From Haladaptatus salinisoli (GTDB taxonomy: Archaea; Halobacteriota; Halobacteria; Halobacteriales; Haladaptataceae), in assembly GCF_020614375.1 (NCBI RefSeq), contig NZ_CP085327.1, positions 1,054,001-1,118,000 on the forward strand: a stretch of 64,000 bases of DNA, in the 5' to 3' direction. Below are positions 1 through 7,760 of this stretch, piece by piece. Below the pieces are notes generated by a model. That model saw only the letters and a list, made by a program, of their open reading frames with translations, was not told where the DNA came from and made no database searches. A program made the position numbers and the translations under genes. How positions within the stretch are numbered: position 1 is the first letter of the stretch; each line of letters begins with the position of its first letter.

Positions 1-102
1 GCCGTCAGGGAGTTCGCCGAGCGAACCGTCGCCGCCCACCTGGAAAAGCTGGCGGTCGAGGGGGACGTGACGTGGGACGGCGAGCGCGCCGCGCCGCAAT
101 GA
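1..102 (+). CDS. C-terminal tail of a hydrolase, probably MBL-fold (partial)
   Basis: The first 33 codons read as a helical tail ending in a TGA stop; the start lies outside the window. The tail (AAHLEKLAVEG and following residues) resembles the winged-helix C-terminus of haloarchaeal metallo-beta-lactamase-fold hydrolases, where a helix of this type packs after the metal domain. No catalytic residue is present in the visible part, so the family call rests on tail similarity alone. The next gene starts 28 bases downstream on the same strand. Confidence 0.45.
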   Translation, partial: AVREFAERTVAAHLEKLAVEGDVTWDGERAAPQ

Positions 103-130
103 TTTTCCCCGACGACGCGAACTAGCGTCC

Positions 131-781
131 GTGCAGAGTCTCGAAGCCGAACTGGAGCGCGCGAAAGCACTCGACGCGTCCGCCCTCGCGGACGCCATCG
201 AGGACATCGGATTCGAGTGTACGCGCTGCGGGGCCTGTTGCAAGAGCGAATCGGACGACCCCCACACCGCGACCGTCTTTCCGGGGGAGGTGCGCGAACT
301 GCAGGCCGAGACGGGGTACGACTTCCGCGACGTGGCGCGGCCCATGCCCTACGGTCTGACCGACGGAACGGGCCAAACGTTCGAGTGGGCGCTCCAGACC
401 GACGACTGCGGAGATTGCCGATTCTACGAGGAGGACGACGGAGAGGGCGCGTGTTCGGTGCACCCCGACCGCCCGCTCATCTGCCGGACGTACCCCTTCA
501 GCGTCGCGCTCGGCGGGACGAGCCAACCGATGGGCGAGGCGGTGGACGAGTCCGGCGTCGTCCGCGCCCACGAGTGCGAGGGCCTCGGGCGCGACATCGA
601 CCGCGAAGACGCGGAGGACCTCGCGGACGCGCTGAAAACCCGCGCCGTCCGCGAACTGGAGGAGGCCATCGGGGTGCGCGACAACTACGAGTACGCGAAC
701 TCCGAGGAGGGCGATATCGTCGTCTACGACTCCGAAGGCGCGAAGAGCCCCGACGGAACCGAGTACGAGAGGGGAGAGTAG
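131..781 (+). CDS. YkgJ-family cysteine-cluster (putative Fe-S/zinc) protein
   Basis: A 216-residue protein starting at GTG. Cysteines at residues 30, 33, 36 and 37 form a CxxCGxCC cluster, followed by CGDC and then a CSVHPDRPLICRTYPF block. This is the signature of the YkgJ (UPF0153, CxxCxxCC) family, thought to bind zinc or an iron-sulfur cluster. The substrate and role are unknown. The C-terminus is acidic and charged, with a predicted helical region. The protein is probably cytoplasmic, with no signal peptide. The family assignment is firm and the function open. Confidence 0.85.
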   Translation: MQSLEAELERAKALDASALADAIEDIGFECTRCGACCKSESDDPHTATVFPGEVRELQAETGYDFRDVARPMPYGLTDGTGQTFEWALQTDDCGDCRFYEEDDGEGACSVHPDRPLICRTYPFSVALGGTSQPMGEAVDESGVVRAHECEGLGRDIDREDAEDLADALKTRAVRELEEAIGVRDNYEYANSEEGDIVVYDSEGAKSPDGTEYERGE

Positions 782-851
782 CGAGCGAGCGGGCCGACGA
801 CCGACCGGAGGGAAGGAAAGTGCTTTTGATCGACCTATTGCCAGGGAGACC

Positions 852-884
852 GCCAGAAGCAGCGCCAGTCGCGCTGCTTCTGGC
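852..884. other. 13-bp perfect hairpin upstream of the TRAM gene
   Basis: Arms at 852-864 and 872-884 are perfect inverted complements (13 bp) around a 7-base loop. The hairpin lies 70 bases after the YkgJ stop and about 65 bases before the Shine-Dalgarno site of the TRAM gene. No T-run follows, so it is not a classic intrinsic terminator. It may be a processing, termination or regulatory structure. Confidence 0.6.
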
Positions 885-947
885 ACTCGACCGCGGCAAA
901 CGGTCGTGTTCGATAATTCTTTAATGGTTGACTACTTGGTATCATTT

Positions 948-953
948 GGAGGT
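948..953 (+). promoter_or_regulatory. Shine-Dalgarno GGAGGT that fixes a TTG start
   Basis: GGAGGT ends 9 bases before a TTG codon at 963. It decides the start of the TRAM gene against two upstream in-frame candidates (906 and 924). Most genes here look leaderless, so a strong ribosome-binding site is notable. Confidence 0.7.
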
Positions 954-962
954 CTACGACCC

Positions 963-1391
963 TTGGAAATCTCTGACAAGCTCCTGTGTCTGTTCAGCGC
1001 TGATGTTACTATGAAAGACGACGAGTACGTCGTCACCGTCCCACGACGCGAAATCGACACGGGGTCGGTCGAATCGGGAGAAACCTACCGCGTCGCGCTC
1101 ATCTCGCGCGAAACGGAGACCGAATCGGAAGAAAGCCAGACGACCGCCACGAACGAGAGCACGACCAGCACCGGCACGGTTTCGTCGGAACCGCAGCCAC
1201 CCGTCGAAGCCGGCGAAATCCGCTACGTCGAAGTGGAGGATATCGGAAAGCAGGGCGACGGTATCGCGCGCGTCGAACGGGGCTACGTCATCATCGTCCC
1301 CGGCGCGGAGATCGGCGAGCGCGTGAAGGTCGAGATCACGGAAGTGAAATCGAACTTCGCCGTCGGCGAAATCATCGAAGAGGAGTTCTAA
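963..1391 (+). CDS. TRAM domain-containing RNA-binding protein
   Basis: A 142-residue protein. The C-terminal ~65 residues form a TRAM domain (EIRYVEVEDIGKQGDGIARV, then VIIVPGAEIGERVKVEI), a small beta-barrel that binds RNA. Stand-alone archaeal TRAM proteins act as cold-shock-like RNA chaperones. The N-terminal ~45 residues (EISDKLLCLFSA and an VPRREI block) are typical of the haloarchaeal form. A Ser/Thr/Glu-rich linker joins the two parts. I use the TTG at 963 because a GGAGGT site sits 9 bases upstream and homologues, as I remember them, begin at ExSDKLLCLFS. Strong hairpins lie on both sides of the gene. Confidence 0.85.
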   Translation: MEISDKLLCLFSADVTMKDDEYVVTVPRREIDTGSVESGETYRVALISRETETESEESQTTATNESTTSTGTVSSEPQPPVEAGEIRYVEVEDIGKQGDGIARVERGYVIIVPGAEIGERVKVEITEVKSNFAVGEIIEEEF

Positions 1392-1713
1392 AACCACCTT
1401 TGCTGCGGTCGCAGGCGGAAGCGACGGTAACCGTCGCTTCCGCTGGCTCCCCGGCAAAATTTGGACCGAAAGCCTGCGTCACCCCCGTTCGGGGTTCCTC
1501 GGCCCGGAGAATCGAGATTTTCCGGAGAGGACGCTAGCGACTAGCGGTTGCGTCATCGGCGGATTCGGACGGTTGTGTCGATCGCCGACTTCCGGCGGTT
1601 ACGCCGCCTGCCGCGTCTGACGGTTGCATCGCTGACCTATCGCTCCCTCACGTCGAAAGCTCGCTTCGCTCCCCTTCGACGCTCGGTCGCTGTGAAAATG
1701 AAAACCGCGCTCG
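1392..1713. other. 322-bp gap without a convincing gene
   Basis: This convergent-side gap lies between the TRAM and radical SAM genes. It holds the strong hairpin at 1415-1443 and a weaker inverted repeat near 1651-1681 (CGTCGAA...TTCGACG). An 89-codon open frame on the plus strand (1548-1817) is Arg-rich, runs into the radical SAM gene on the other strand and looks like GC-driven noise. I see no RNA gene. Confidence 0.6.
1415..1443. other. 13-bp perfect hairpin downstream of the TRAM gene
   Basis: The arms 1415-1427 and 1431-1443 are perfect complements around a TAA loop, 24 bases after the TRAM stop codon. With so tight a loop this is a very stable structure. It could act as a 3' stability element or terminator. 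No T-run follows directly. Confidence 0.65.
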
Positions 1714-3441
1714 TCAGTCCGCGTTTCTGGAGACCGGCGCTCCGGCGAACTCGCTCAGATCCACGTCCACCGTCTCGGCGAGTTCGTCCGGCGTCTCGTA
1801 AGGACGGTTCACGATGACGTTCCCGGCGCGTTGTTTTCCCAGACCCGGAATCGCGGTGAGTTCGTCCATCGTCGCGCTGTTCACGTCGAGGGGGTAGGGA
1901 ACCCCGGTGACGGAGCGATAGCCGTGGTCGACGACCGCCACGTCGATGGTTCGACCGAGTTCGCGCTCCCCCGGAATCCCGACGAGCAGGGGGTAGGTGC
2001 CGAGCTGTCGCCCGAACGTTCGTCCGCCCTCGTGGTATTCGAGGTGGACGTTCGGCAGGACGGTTCCCGACGGAGCCACGCGCCTGAGCATCGGGTTGTC
2101 TATCTCCTCGCGCACTTCGCGCTTGTACCGCTTGAACAGCTTCTTGTGGTCGTGGGCGATGTCCGCGCCGACCTCGCTCATCTCGGTGCCGGAGAACGCC
2201 ATCACCTGCCGGATGTTCACCCGGCGGAGCATCAAGCCCTCGTCGTACACGCGTCGGAGGAACGCCCGGTTGTGGTCGAACGTCTCCCGGCGTTCCCCTT
2301 TCAATCCGTGGAGGAGGTTGATGCCGGGCAGGAGCTTCGGCAGCCGGTTTTCGGCGTCGGAACCGAAGGTGGGTGCCGACTCGGGGGACTCGCCGGGTCG
2401 CCAGCCGGCCTCCTCGTTGACTATCTTCACGGCCTCGAAGCACTCCTCCGCGGTGACGTTCAGGTTGTTCTCCTCCTGCACGACGGGGTCCGCCGATTCG
2501 AGGCCGAACGCGGCGGTGTCGCCGGGCGTGTTGTGCTCGGCGATGACGCGAATCCCTTCCCGCGACAACTCGGGCCACTCGACCACGGTGATGGGGTTCA
2601 TGTTGTCGAGGTGGAGCGTCCCGAGGTCGGGCGCCGCCTCGCGGATGCCCCCGTACAGGTCGCGCAGGGCGTCGGGGTTCGGCTTCTCGCCGTCGCCGCC
2701 GTAGGCGAGGATGTCGGCCTGTCGCCCCAGCCGAAAGTGCCGGGCACCCCGGTCGTAGAGCCCCGCGACCTCCGCCACGACCGACTGAGGTTCGCGGAAC
2801 GACGGATTCCCGTACAGCGGTTCCGTGCAGAACGAACAGCGGTACGGACAGCCCCGCGAGGTCTCCATCTCGCAGATGAGGTAGTCGGGGTGGTTCGGGT
2901 GCTGTTCGACCACGAACGCGCCCGTCTCGGCCCAGCGGTCTATCTCCGCGTTGCTGCGCATCCGGTCGCCGAAACCCTCCAGTCCGCTCGCCGCGAGGTC
3001 GAAGGCCGCCGCTTCCACGTCGCCTTTCGCCACGAAGTCGAAATCGAGGTCGTCGCGCGCCGTCTCGGTTCCGCCGGCGTTCTCCTCACCGACGCCGAAC
3101 TTGACGGGGCCGCCCATCAGGCTCGTCCCGTCGGCGGTCCACGCCAACTTCCGCACCTCCTCGGGTTCGGCGGGCGTCCCGCCGACGTACTTGCCGGGGA
3201 CGGTCATCCCGCCGATGTAGACGAACAGGTCGGCGTCGGCCACGTCGCCCCACTTCGCGTTGTCCTCGCGCAGTTCGTCGATGGTGTGGTACGTGATTCG
3301 CTCCTCGGGCACCCCCGCGTCCACGAGCGCCCCGGCGGTGTACCGCGGGTACGTCGAGATGTACGGCGGCACGCCGAAGTGCGCCGGTTCGTCGACGTAG
3401 CCGTCCACGAGCGTCACGTCGAGGGTCGCGGGGTCGGTCAT
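1714..3441 (-). CDS. Radical SAM protein with C-terminal helix-hairpin-helix
   Basis: A 575-residue protein from the ATG at 3441. The radical SAM cluster CxxxCxxC is at residues 198, 202 and 205 (RGCPYRCSFC). The preceding ~190 residues look like the B12-binding-type Rossmann region seen in UPF0313-like radical SAM enzymes. The C-terminal ~60 residues carry helix-hairpin-helix sequence (MDELTAIPGLGKQRAG), which usually contacts nucleic acid. The substrate is unknown. A longer frame extends upstream, but the ATG with a TATA-like box about 25 bases before it fits best. The gene is divergent from the zinc-finger/Hsp20 pair. Confidence 0.85.
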   Translation of the reverse strand: MTDPATLDVTLVDGYVDEPAHFGVPPYISTYPRYTAGALVDAGVPEERITYHTIDELREDNAKWGDVADADLFVYIGGMTVPGKYVGGTPAEPEEVRKLAWTADGTSLMGGPVKFGVGEENAGGTETARDDLDFDFVAKGDVEAAAFDLAASGLEGFGDRMRSNAEIDRWAETGAFVVEQHPNHPDYLICEMETSRGCPYRCSFCTEPLYGNPSFREPQSVVAEVAGLYDRGARHFRLGRQADILAYGGDGEKPNPDALRDLYGGIREAAPDLGTLHLDNMNPITVVEWPELSREGIRVIAEHNTPGDTAAFGLESADPVVQEENNLNVTAEECFEAVKIVNEEAGWRPGESPESAPTFGSDAENRLPKLLPGINLLHGLKGERRETFDHNRAFLRRVYDEGLMLRRVNIRQVMAFSGTEMSEVGADIAHDHKKLFKRYKREVREEIDNPMLRRVAPSGTVLPNVHLEYHEGGRTFGRQLGTYPLLVGIPGERELGRTIDVAVVDHGYRSVTGVPYPLDVNSATMDELTAIPGLGKQRAGNVIVNRPYETPDELAETVDVDLSEFAGAPVSRNAD

Positions 3442-3462
3442 GTCCTCTCGTACCCGCTCGAC

Positions 3463-3471
3463 GGGTAAAAC
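3463..3471 (-). promoter_or_regulatory. TATA-like box of the radical SAM gene
   Basis: The minus strand reads GTTTTACCC about 22-30 bases upstream of the ATG at 3441, the spacing expected for a leaderless haloarchaeal transcript. Confidence 0.45.
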
Positions 3472-3566
3472 GGTGACTACACTCCCTCGGCGACGGGAGC
3501 GACGAAAGCGATACCCCACGAACGATACCTCCGCGCGAAAATCGAACTAGAGCCGAAGTCCGCGCG

Positions 3567-3574
3567 TTTATTTT
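3567..3574 (+). promoter_or_regulatory. TATA box of the zinc-finger/Hsp20 operon
   Basis: TTTATTTT lies 23-30 bases before the ATG at 3597, consistent with a leaderless transcript driving both downstream genes. Confidence 0.6.
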
Positions 3575-3596
3575 CGTCCGGAACGTACCGCCGCAC

Positions 3597-3755
3597 ATGC
3601 CCGCGACGCTCGAAGTGAAATGTACGGACGGCGATTGCGAACTCGACATGTTCGAGATGCACTACACCTACGACATGCCCGACGACGTGGGCGTGAACGA
3701 CTTCCAGTGTCCGTACTGCGCCGGAACCGACTGTCTCGAAGCCATCGAACTATGA
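3597..3755 (+). CDS. Small two-CxxC protein (DUF7559-like)
   Basis: A 52-residue acidic protein starting MPATLEVKCTDGDCELD. Cysteines occur as C9/C14 and as a CPYC pair near residue 38, with another Cys near the end, suggesting a small zinc-binding fold. The family is, as I recall, DUF7559, a conserved haloarchaeal microprotein of unknown role. Its stop codon overlaps the start of the Hsp20 gene (ATGA), so the two are probably translationally coupled. That suggests a shared stress or protein-quality role, which is inference. Confidence 0.8.
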   Translation: MPATLEVKCTDGDCELDMFEMHYTYDMPDDVGVNDFQCPYCAGTDCLEAIEL

Positions 3756-4129
3756 CGCTCCGAAACCTCGGCCGCTCGACCGTGACGGCGGTCGCGGAGC
3801 GCGTCGGTCGCGCCGCGAGCAAGGTGCAAGAGAAGCGACCCATCCCGTCCGACCTGCTCGAAAGCGAGGACGCCTACCTCGTCGTCTTCGACGCGGCGGG
3901 CGCGACCGGGAGCGACGTTCAGGTTCGGTTCGCCGACGGTGCGGTGCTCGTCCGCATCGACCGCTTCCGCGACTTCCACGAGGGCTTCGAGATGGTGTTC
4001 CCCGGCCGAGGAATGTCGCTCGACGGGCGCGTCGAACTCCCGGCGGACGCCGAGGTGGACGCGAAGCGCTCGACGGCGACGCTGACCGACTCGGGGACGC
4101 TCGAAGTGTACGTGCCGAAATCGAAGTAG
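3752..4129 (+). CDS. Hsp20/alpha-crystallin-like small heat-shock protein
   Basis: A 125-residue protein beginning at the ATG that overlaps the preceding stop. The central and C-terminal part is a short alpha-crystallin-like beta sandwich (AYLVVFDAAGATGSDVQVRF, then a VELPADAEVDAKRSTATL strand pair and LEVYVPK). Such proteins hold unfolding clients and prevent aggregation. The N-terminal arm is short and basic. The usual C-terminal IxI motif is not evident. Co-transcription with the 52-residue zinc protein is likely. Confidence 0.8.
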   Translation: MTLRNLGRSTVTAVAERVGRAASKVQEKRPIPSDLLESEDAYLVVFDAAGATGSDVQVRFADGAVLVRIDRFRDFHEGFEMVFPGRGMSLDGRVELPADAEVDAKRSTATLTDSGTLEVYVPKSK

Positions 4130-4150
4130 CGACGACCGACGCGACGAGGA

Positions 4151-5278
4151 CTACTCCACGGCCATCCCTTCTACGATATCGAACTCCTCGTCGCCGGAGA
4201 AGCGCGTCGGGTCGAACGCCGGAATCCCGCCCTCGCCGAGCACGTCCTCCGCTATCGCTTCGCCGAGCGCCGGCGCGCGCATGAACCCGTGGCCCTGCCA
4301 CCCCGCCGCGACGTAGAGCCCCGACCGGAGTTTGCCGAGGAGCGGGTCGTAGTCGGGCGTGGCGTTGCAGAGCCCGGCCCACGCGCGCTCGACGGTCGGT
4401 CCGGAGTCGGCGTCCGGCCCGAAATCGAGGCGGTGCGCGAGGCGCGCTTCCATCGCCTCGCGGAACGCCGCGTCGCCTTCCCGCGTCCACTCGTCCGGGT
4501 CGCTCTCGACTTCCTCCGTGCCGTCGCCCGCCAGCAGGCCCTCGGGGTGCGGGCGCAGGTAGTACCCTTCGGTGGCGTCGTACACCATCGGCACGTCGCC
4601 CCCGAACTCGCAGGTGAGCGCCTGCACCCGGTAGGGTTTGAGCGCGACGGGGATTCCGGCGTCCGCGAGCACGCGCTTCGTGTGCGCGCCCGCCGCGACG
4701 ACCACCGCGTCGAACGCCTCCTCGCCGTCCTCGGTGAGCACGCGGGGCGGGTCGGTTCGAACGCGCGCCTCGACGCCGGTTCGAATCTCGACGCCCTCGC
4801 GCGCCGCCGCCTCGGCCATCGCCCGGGCGTAGCTTCCGGGGTCGGTTCGTCCAGCGTTCCGGGCCACCGCTGCGACGGCCACGTCGGCCGTGTTCAGCGC
4901 CGGATAGCGGTCGGCCAAGTCCGCGGCGTCGACGAGCGACACGTCCCGACCCTGCTCTCGCATCCGCGGCACCTGCTCGCGGATGGCCGCCGCGCGCTTC
5001 TCGTCGCCGTCCCGGGCGAACCAGACGTAGGGCGTCTCCTCGAACTCGAAGCCCCCCGTGCCGGAGAACTCGCGGAACCGCTCGATGGCTCGGTCGCCGA
5101 CGCGCGCGTCCTCGGGCGCGGCGAACGCGTCGTACAGCACGCCCGCGGCCCGACTCGTGCTCGCGTCCGGGTTCGGAATCTCGTCCCTCTCGAACAGCAC
5201 CGCGTCCGCGCCGCGCGCCGCGAGGTCGCGGGCCGCCGTCAGACCGACCGCGCCGCCCCCGACGACCGCGACGGTCAT
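4151..5278 (-). CDS. FAD-dependent oxidoreductase (DAO/sarcosine oxidase-like)
   Basis: A 375-residue protein with an N-terminal FAD-binding motif (VAVVGGGAVGLTAARDLA) and an FAD-domain strand near EGYYLRPHPEGLLAGDG. The C-terminal AGWQGHGFMRAPALGEAIAE block is typical of the DAO family, which oxidises secondary or D-amino acids such as sarcosine, glycine or D-amino acids to imines and H2O2. The start overlaps the stop of the creatininase-family gene by 4 bases, so the two form an operon. The exact amine substrate cannot be told from the sequence. Confidence 0.85.
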   Translation of the reverse strand: MTVAVVGGGAVGLTAARDLAARGADAVLFERDEIPNPDASTSRAAGVLYDAFAAPEDARVGDRAIERFREFSGTGGFEFEETPYVWFARDGDEKRAAAIREQVPRMREQGRDVSLVDAADLADRYPALNTADVAVAAVARNAGRTDPGSYARAMAEAAAREGVEIRTGVEARVRTDPPRVLTEDGEEAFDAVVVAAGAHTKRVLADAGIPVALKPYRVQALTCEFGGDVPMVYDATEGYYLRPHPEGLLAGDGTEEVESDPDEWTREGDAAFREAMEARLAHRLDFGPDADSGPTVERAWAGLCNATPDYDPLLGKLRSGLYVAAGWQGHGFMRAPALGEAIAEDVLGEGGIPAFDPTRFSGDEEFDIVEGMAVE

Positions 5279-6039
5279 CGGTGTTCCTGCGGCCAGAGGT
5301 CGGCCACGTTCTGTTCGGCGAGCCACTCGACCAGCGCGCCGAGTTGTTCGCCGGACGCCGAGAGCAATCGGTCGCCCGCCTCGCGCGAGCCCTCGGTCGG
5401 GCGGCCGACGACGCCGCTGTCGGAGAAATCGATGGTGTCGAAGCCGACGTTCGCGCCGTGAACGTCGTGGCCCCACGCGCCGCCCGCGCCCGCTTCCGCC
5501 TCCGCGAGCGCGGCCTCGCGCACGAGGTCGTTCGCGACGGCGAGCATCATGCTCGTCTCTATCTCGTCGGCGTGGGTGATGCCGGTCCCGAACTCGTCTT
5601 CGAGCACGTCGTCGATGCCGCTCCACCAGTTCCACGGGACGGCGAAGGCGACCTCCTCGCGTCGGAGGCGGCGCGCGACGCGCTGGAGCGCGCCGCTGTT
5701 ACCGCCGTGACCGTTCACGACGACGACCCGCTTCACGCCGTGGCTGGCGACGCTGGCGACGACGTCCGCGACGTAGTCCTCGAACGTCGTCGGGTCGGTC
5801 CAGAGCGTTCCGTCGAACTGCCGGTGGTGTTCGCTCACTCCGACCGGAATCGTCGGGAGGCGGACGACGCCTCCGCGGTCGTCGACGCTGCGCACGACCG
5901 CTTCGGCCGCCATGAAGTCGGTTCCTAACGGCAGGGCCGGTCCGTGCTGTTCGACGCTTCCGGTCGGCAACAGTGCGACCTTCGCGTCGGCGAGAACGTC
6001 CGCCGCCGTCGTGGTCGTGTGTTCGTGGAGTAGACTCAC
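5275..6039 (-). CDS. Creatininase family amidohydrolase
   Basis: A 254-residue protein with the family metal site intact: the EQHGPALPLGTD block near residues 29-40, the NGHGGN motif and the HADEIETS motif. The usual His in EQHGPHLP is Ala here. Family members open cyclic amides (creatinine), act in mycofactocin maturation (MftE) or deformylate FAPy intermediates in archaeal riboflavin/F420 synthesis. Coupling to an amine oxidase gene is compatible with a creatinine-type route, but no creatinase is present. The substrate is therefore open. Confidence 0.85.
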   Translation of the reverse strand: MSLLHEHTTTTAADVLADAKVALLPTGSVEQHGPALPLGTDFMAAEAVVRSVDDRGGVVRLPTIPVGVSEHHRQFDGTLWTDPTTFEDYVADVVASVASHGVKRVVVVNGHGGNSGALQRVARRLRREEVAFAVPWNWWSGIDDVLEDEFGTGITHADEIETSMMLAVANDLVREAALAEAEAGAGGAWGHDVHGANVGFDTIDFSDSGVVGRPTEGSREAGDRLLSASGEQLGALVEWLAEQNVADLWPQEHR

Positions 6040-6089
6040 GGACGGGGGGTCGCGTTCGCGCTATTTCAAACCGAGTGTCGCGGCGAACG

Positions 6090-6113
6090 CGAGAACGAGA
6101 ACGAGAACGAGAA
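6090..6113. repeat. (CGAGAA)4 hexanucleotide repeat
   Basis: Four perfect tandem copies of a 6-base unit lie in the 84-base spacer between the creatininase gene and the stop codon of the next minus-strand gene. A hexamer cannot shift a reading frame, and here it is non-coding. Confidence 0.8.
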
Positions 6114-6123
6114 CGGCCGACGG

Positions 6124-6906
6124 TCAGCCGAGGAACGATTCGACGCCCCGTGCGGGGTAGCCGACCACCCAGTCCGCGCCGGCGTCTTTCAACTCCGCGA
6201 CCCGTTCGCCGACCTCCGCCGCCGTGCCGACGAGCGCGAAGTCGCGGCTCGCCGCCGAGAGCACCTCGCGGGCGCGTCCCGCCGCGCGAGCGTCGGGCTG
6301 AGCGGTCTCGGGGAGCGCCCGAGCGACGGGTTTGCGCCGGGCGACGTACGCGCCGACGGCGTCGAGAACGGCGTCCTCGTCGTCGGTCAGGACGGTCGGC
6401 GCGTACACCGCGACGGTGGCGTCGAACCCGGCGGCCCGGAGCGCCCGCAGGTCGCGGGCGGTCGAGCGCGTGAGGAGTTCGAACTGCGCCGCGCCGGTCG
6501 CGGTGGCGACTCGTTCGACGCCCTCCGTCCCGACCCACGCGTCGGGTTCGCGGTCGAGCGCCGCCCCGAACCGGGGTGCGACGGCCCGCCGCCGCTCGTC
6601 CTCGGTGAGGTAGGCGGGGTGGCCGGCGACGAGCACCGTCTTCACCCCCTCGGGCAGTCGGTCGTAGAGCGAGTCGTCGCCGAGGGGGTCGAAGCCGTCG
6701 GCCCGGACCGGCACCGTCAGGCGAACGTCCTTCTCGACCGCCAACTCGGCCAGCGTCTCGGTGTCGGGGAGGTGCTCTCGCCCCTCGTAGTCGATGGTGA
6801 CGGCGTCGAAGGGCAACTCCAGCGCGCGGCGCACGTCGCACTCCGCGGGCTTCAGCGCGGCGGCGTCGAGCCCCGTGCGAGCGACGGCGTGGTTACTGGT
6901 CAGCAT
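6124..6906 (-). CDS. DUF7388-like protein, TIM-barrel flavin-monooxygenase-like
   Basis: A 260-residue acidic protein. The sequence alternates short strands and helices, ends with VAELKDAGADWVVGYPARG, and has AVTIDYEGREHLPD near residue 40. This resembles bacterial luciferase-like or F420-dependent (MER-like) barrels, without a clear cofactor motif. I recall the family as DUF7388, restricted to haloarchaea. It is separated by 84 bases from the creatininase gene on the same strand and may share its transcript. The function is unknown. Confidence 0.75.
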   Translation of the reverse strand: MLTSNHAVARTGLDAAALKPAECDVRRALELPFDAVTIDYEGREHLPDTETLAELAVEKDVRLTVPVRADGFDPLGDDSLYDRLPEGVKTVLVAGHPAYLTEDERRRAVAPRFGAALDREPDAWVGTEGVERVATATGAAQFELLTRSTARDLRALRAAGFDATVAVYAPTVLTDDEDAVLDAVGAYVARRKPVARALPETAQPDARAAGRAREVLSAASRDFALVGTAAEVGERVAELKDAGADWVVGYPARGVESFLG

Positions 6907-7139
6907 CTGCGTTCGACCCCCGTACTTAGAACTAGTCGTCTACTGTACTCGCGGAACGCGATCCATCGTCTGTGCGACCATGTGCCTTCCCGTAGTTCGG
7001 TTGCGGGCAAAAGGCTGTCGGCGACGGCAACGAGTGCGACGGAGGAGTAGTCGTTCGCGAACACCGGTAGTGAGATTCGAGTACGGCCGCGCCGATACGG
7101 TTCTGGACCGAAGTAGAAACGCGAACGCCGAACTCGCTC

Positions 7140-7742
7140 TCACCCCAAGTCGGGGTCGGTGTCGACGTACCGGTCTATCCGCTCGGGCGCGCGCCAGTCG
7201 GTGGTCAACTCCAGCAACTGCACCAGAATGCGTCCGGTCGCGCCCCAGACGGTGTAGCCGTCGACGTGGAAGAAGTGGATGACGATGTCGCCGTAGTGGG
7301 GGTGGTCGCGCCGCTCGTTCTCGTAGTTCGCCGGGTCGATGAGTCCGGCCACGGGGAGGACGGCGATCTCGGCCACCTCGCGCTCGTCGGGGTCGTACTC
7401 CCGGTCGGGGATCCGGACGACGAATGGCGTGACGGCGTAGTTGGTTATCGTCCGTATGTCGTCGAGCCGACCGACGGATTCGACCTCGTCGGGCCGGAGG
7501 CCGATCTCCTCGTAGCCCTCCCGGAGGGCGGTCTCCCAGAGGTCGTCGTCGCTCGGCTCCCGACCCCCGCCGGGGAAGCTCATCTGGCCGGGGTGCTCGC
7601 CGAGGTGGTCGGCCCGCTTCGTGAACAGGAGGTGGTGTCCGTCCTCGCGGGCGACGACCGGCACGAGCACGGCGGCGTCGCGCTTCTCGTCCGTGACCGA
7701 CCGCGGTTCGTGGTCGGCCACCCGACCGAGGTTCATGCCCAT
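7140..7742 (-). CDS. NUDIX hydrolase, CoA pyrophosphatase type
   Basis: A 200-residue protein. The NUDIX box is GGGREPSDDDLWETALREGYEEIGL in reading order (residues about 62-86), with Asp in place of the first Glu. The upstream block GQMSFPGGG matches the CoA-diphosphatase (NudL/YeaB) signature. The predicted reaction is hydrolysis of CoA or related nucleoside diphosphates to phosphopantetheine and 3',5'-ADP. The protein is cytoplasmic. The gap of about 230 bases after the DUF7388 start holds no gene I can support. Confidence 0.85.
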   Translation of the reverse strand: MGMNLGRVADHEPRSVTDEKRDAAVLVPVVAREDGHHLLFTKRADHLGEHPGQMSFPGGGREPSDDDLWETALREGYEEIGLRPDEVESVGRLDDIRTITNYAVTPFVVRIPDREYDPDEREVAEIAVLPVAGLIDPANYENERRDHPHYGDIVIHFFHVDGYTVWGATGRILVQLLELTTDWRAPERIDRYVDTDPDLG

Positions 7743-7760
7743 GGATTGCTCCGTTCGCCC

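Noticed and set aside
1548..1817. 89-codon plus-strand frame after the TRAM gene
   Set aside because: Arg-rich with no motif, and overlaps the radical SAM gene on the other strand.
4761..4800. GGTTCGAATC sequence reminiscent of a tRNA T-loop
   Set aside because: It lies inside the FAD oxidoreductase gene with no cloverleaf around it; the same holds for a similar string near 59325.
6907..7139. Possible small gene in the 233-base gap
   Set aside because: The ATG frames are either 13 codons long or part of an antisense shadow with poor composition.
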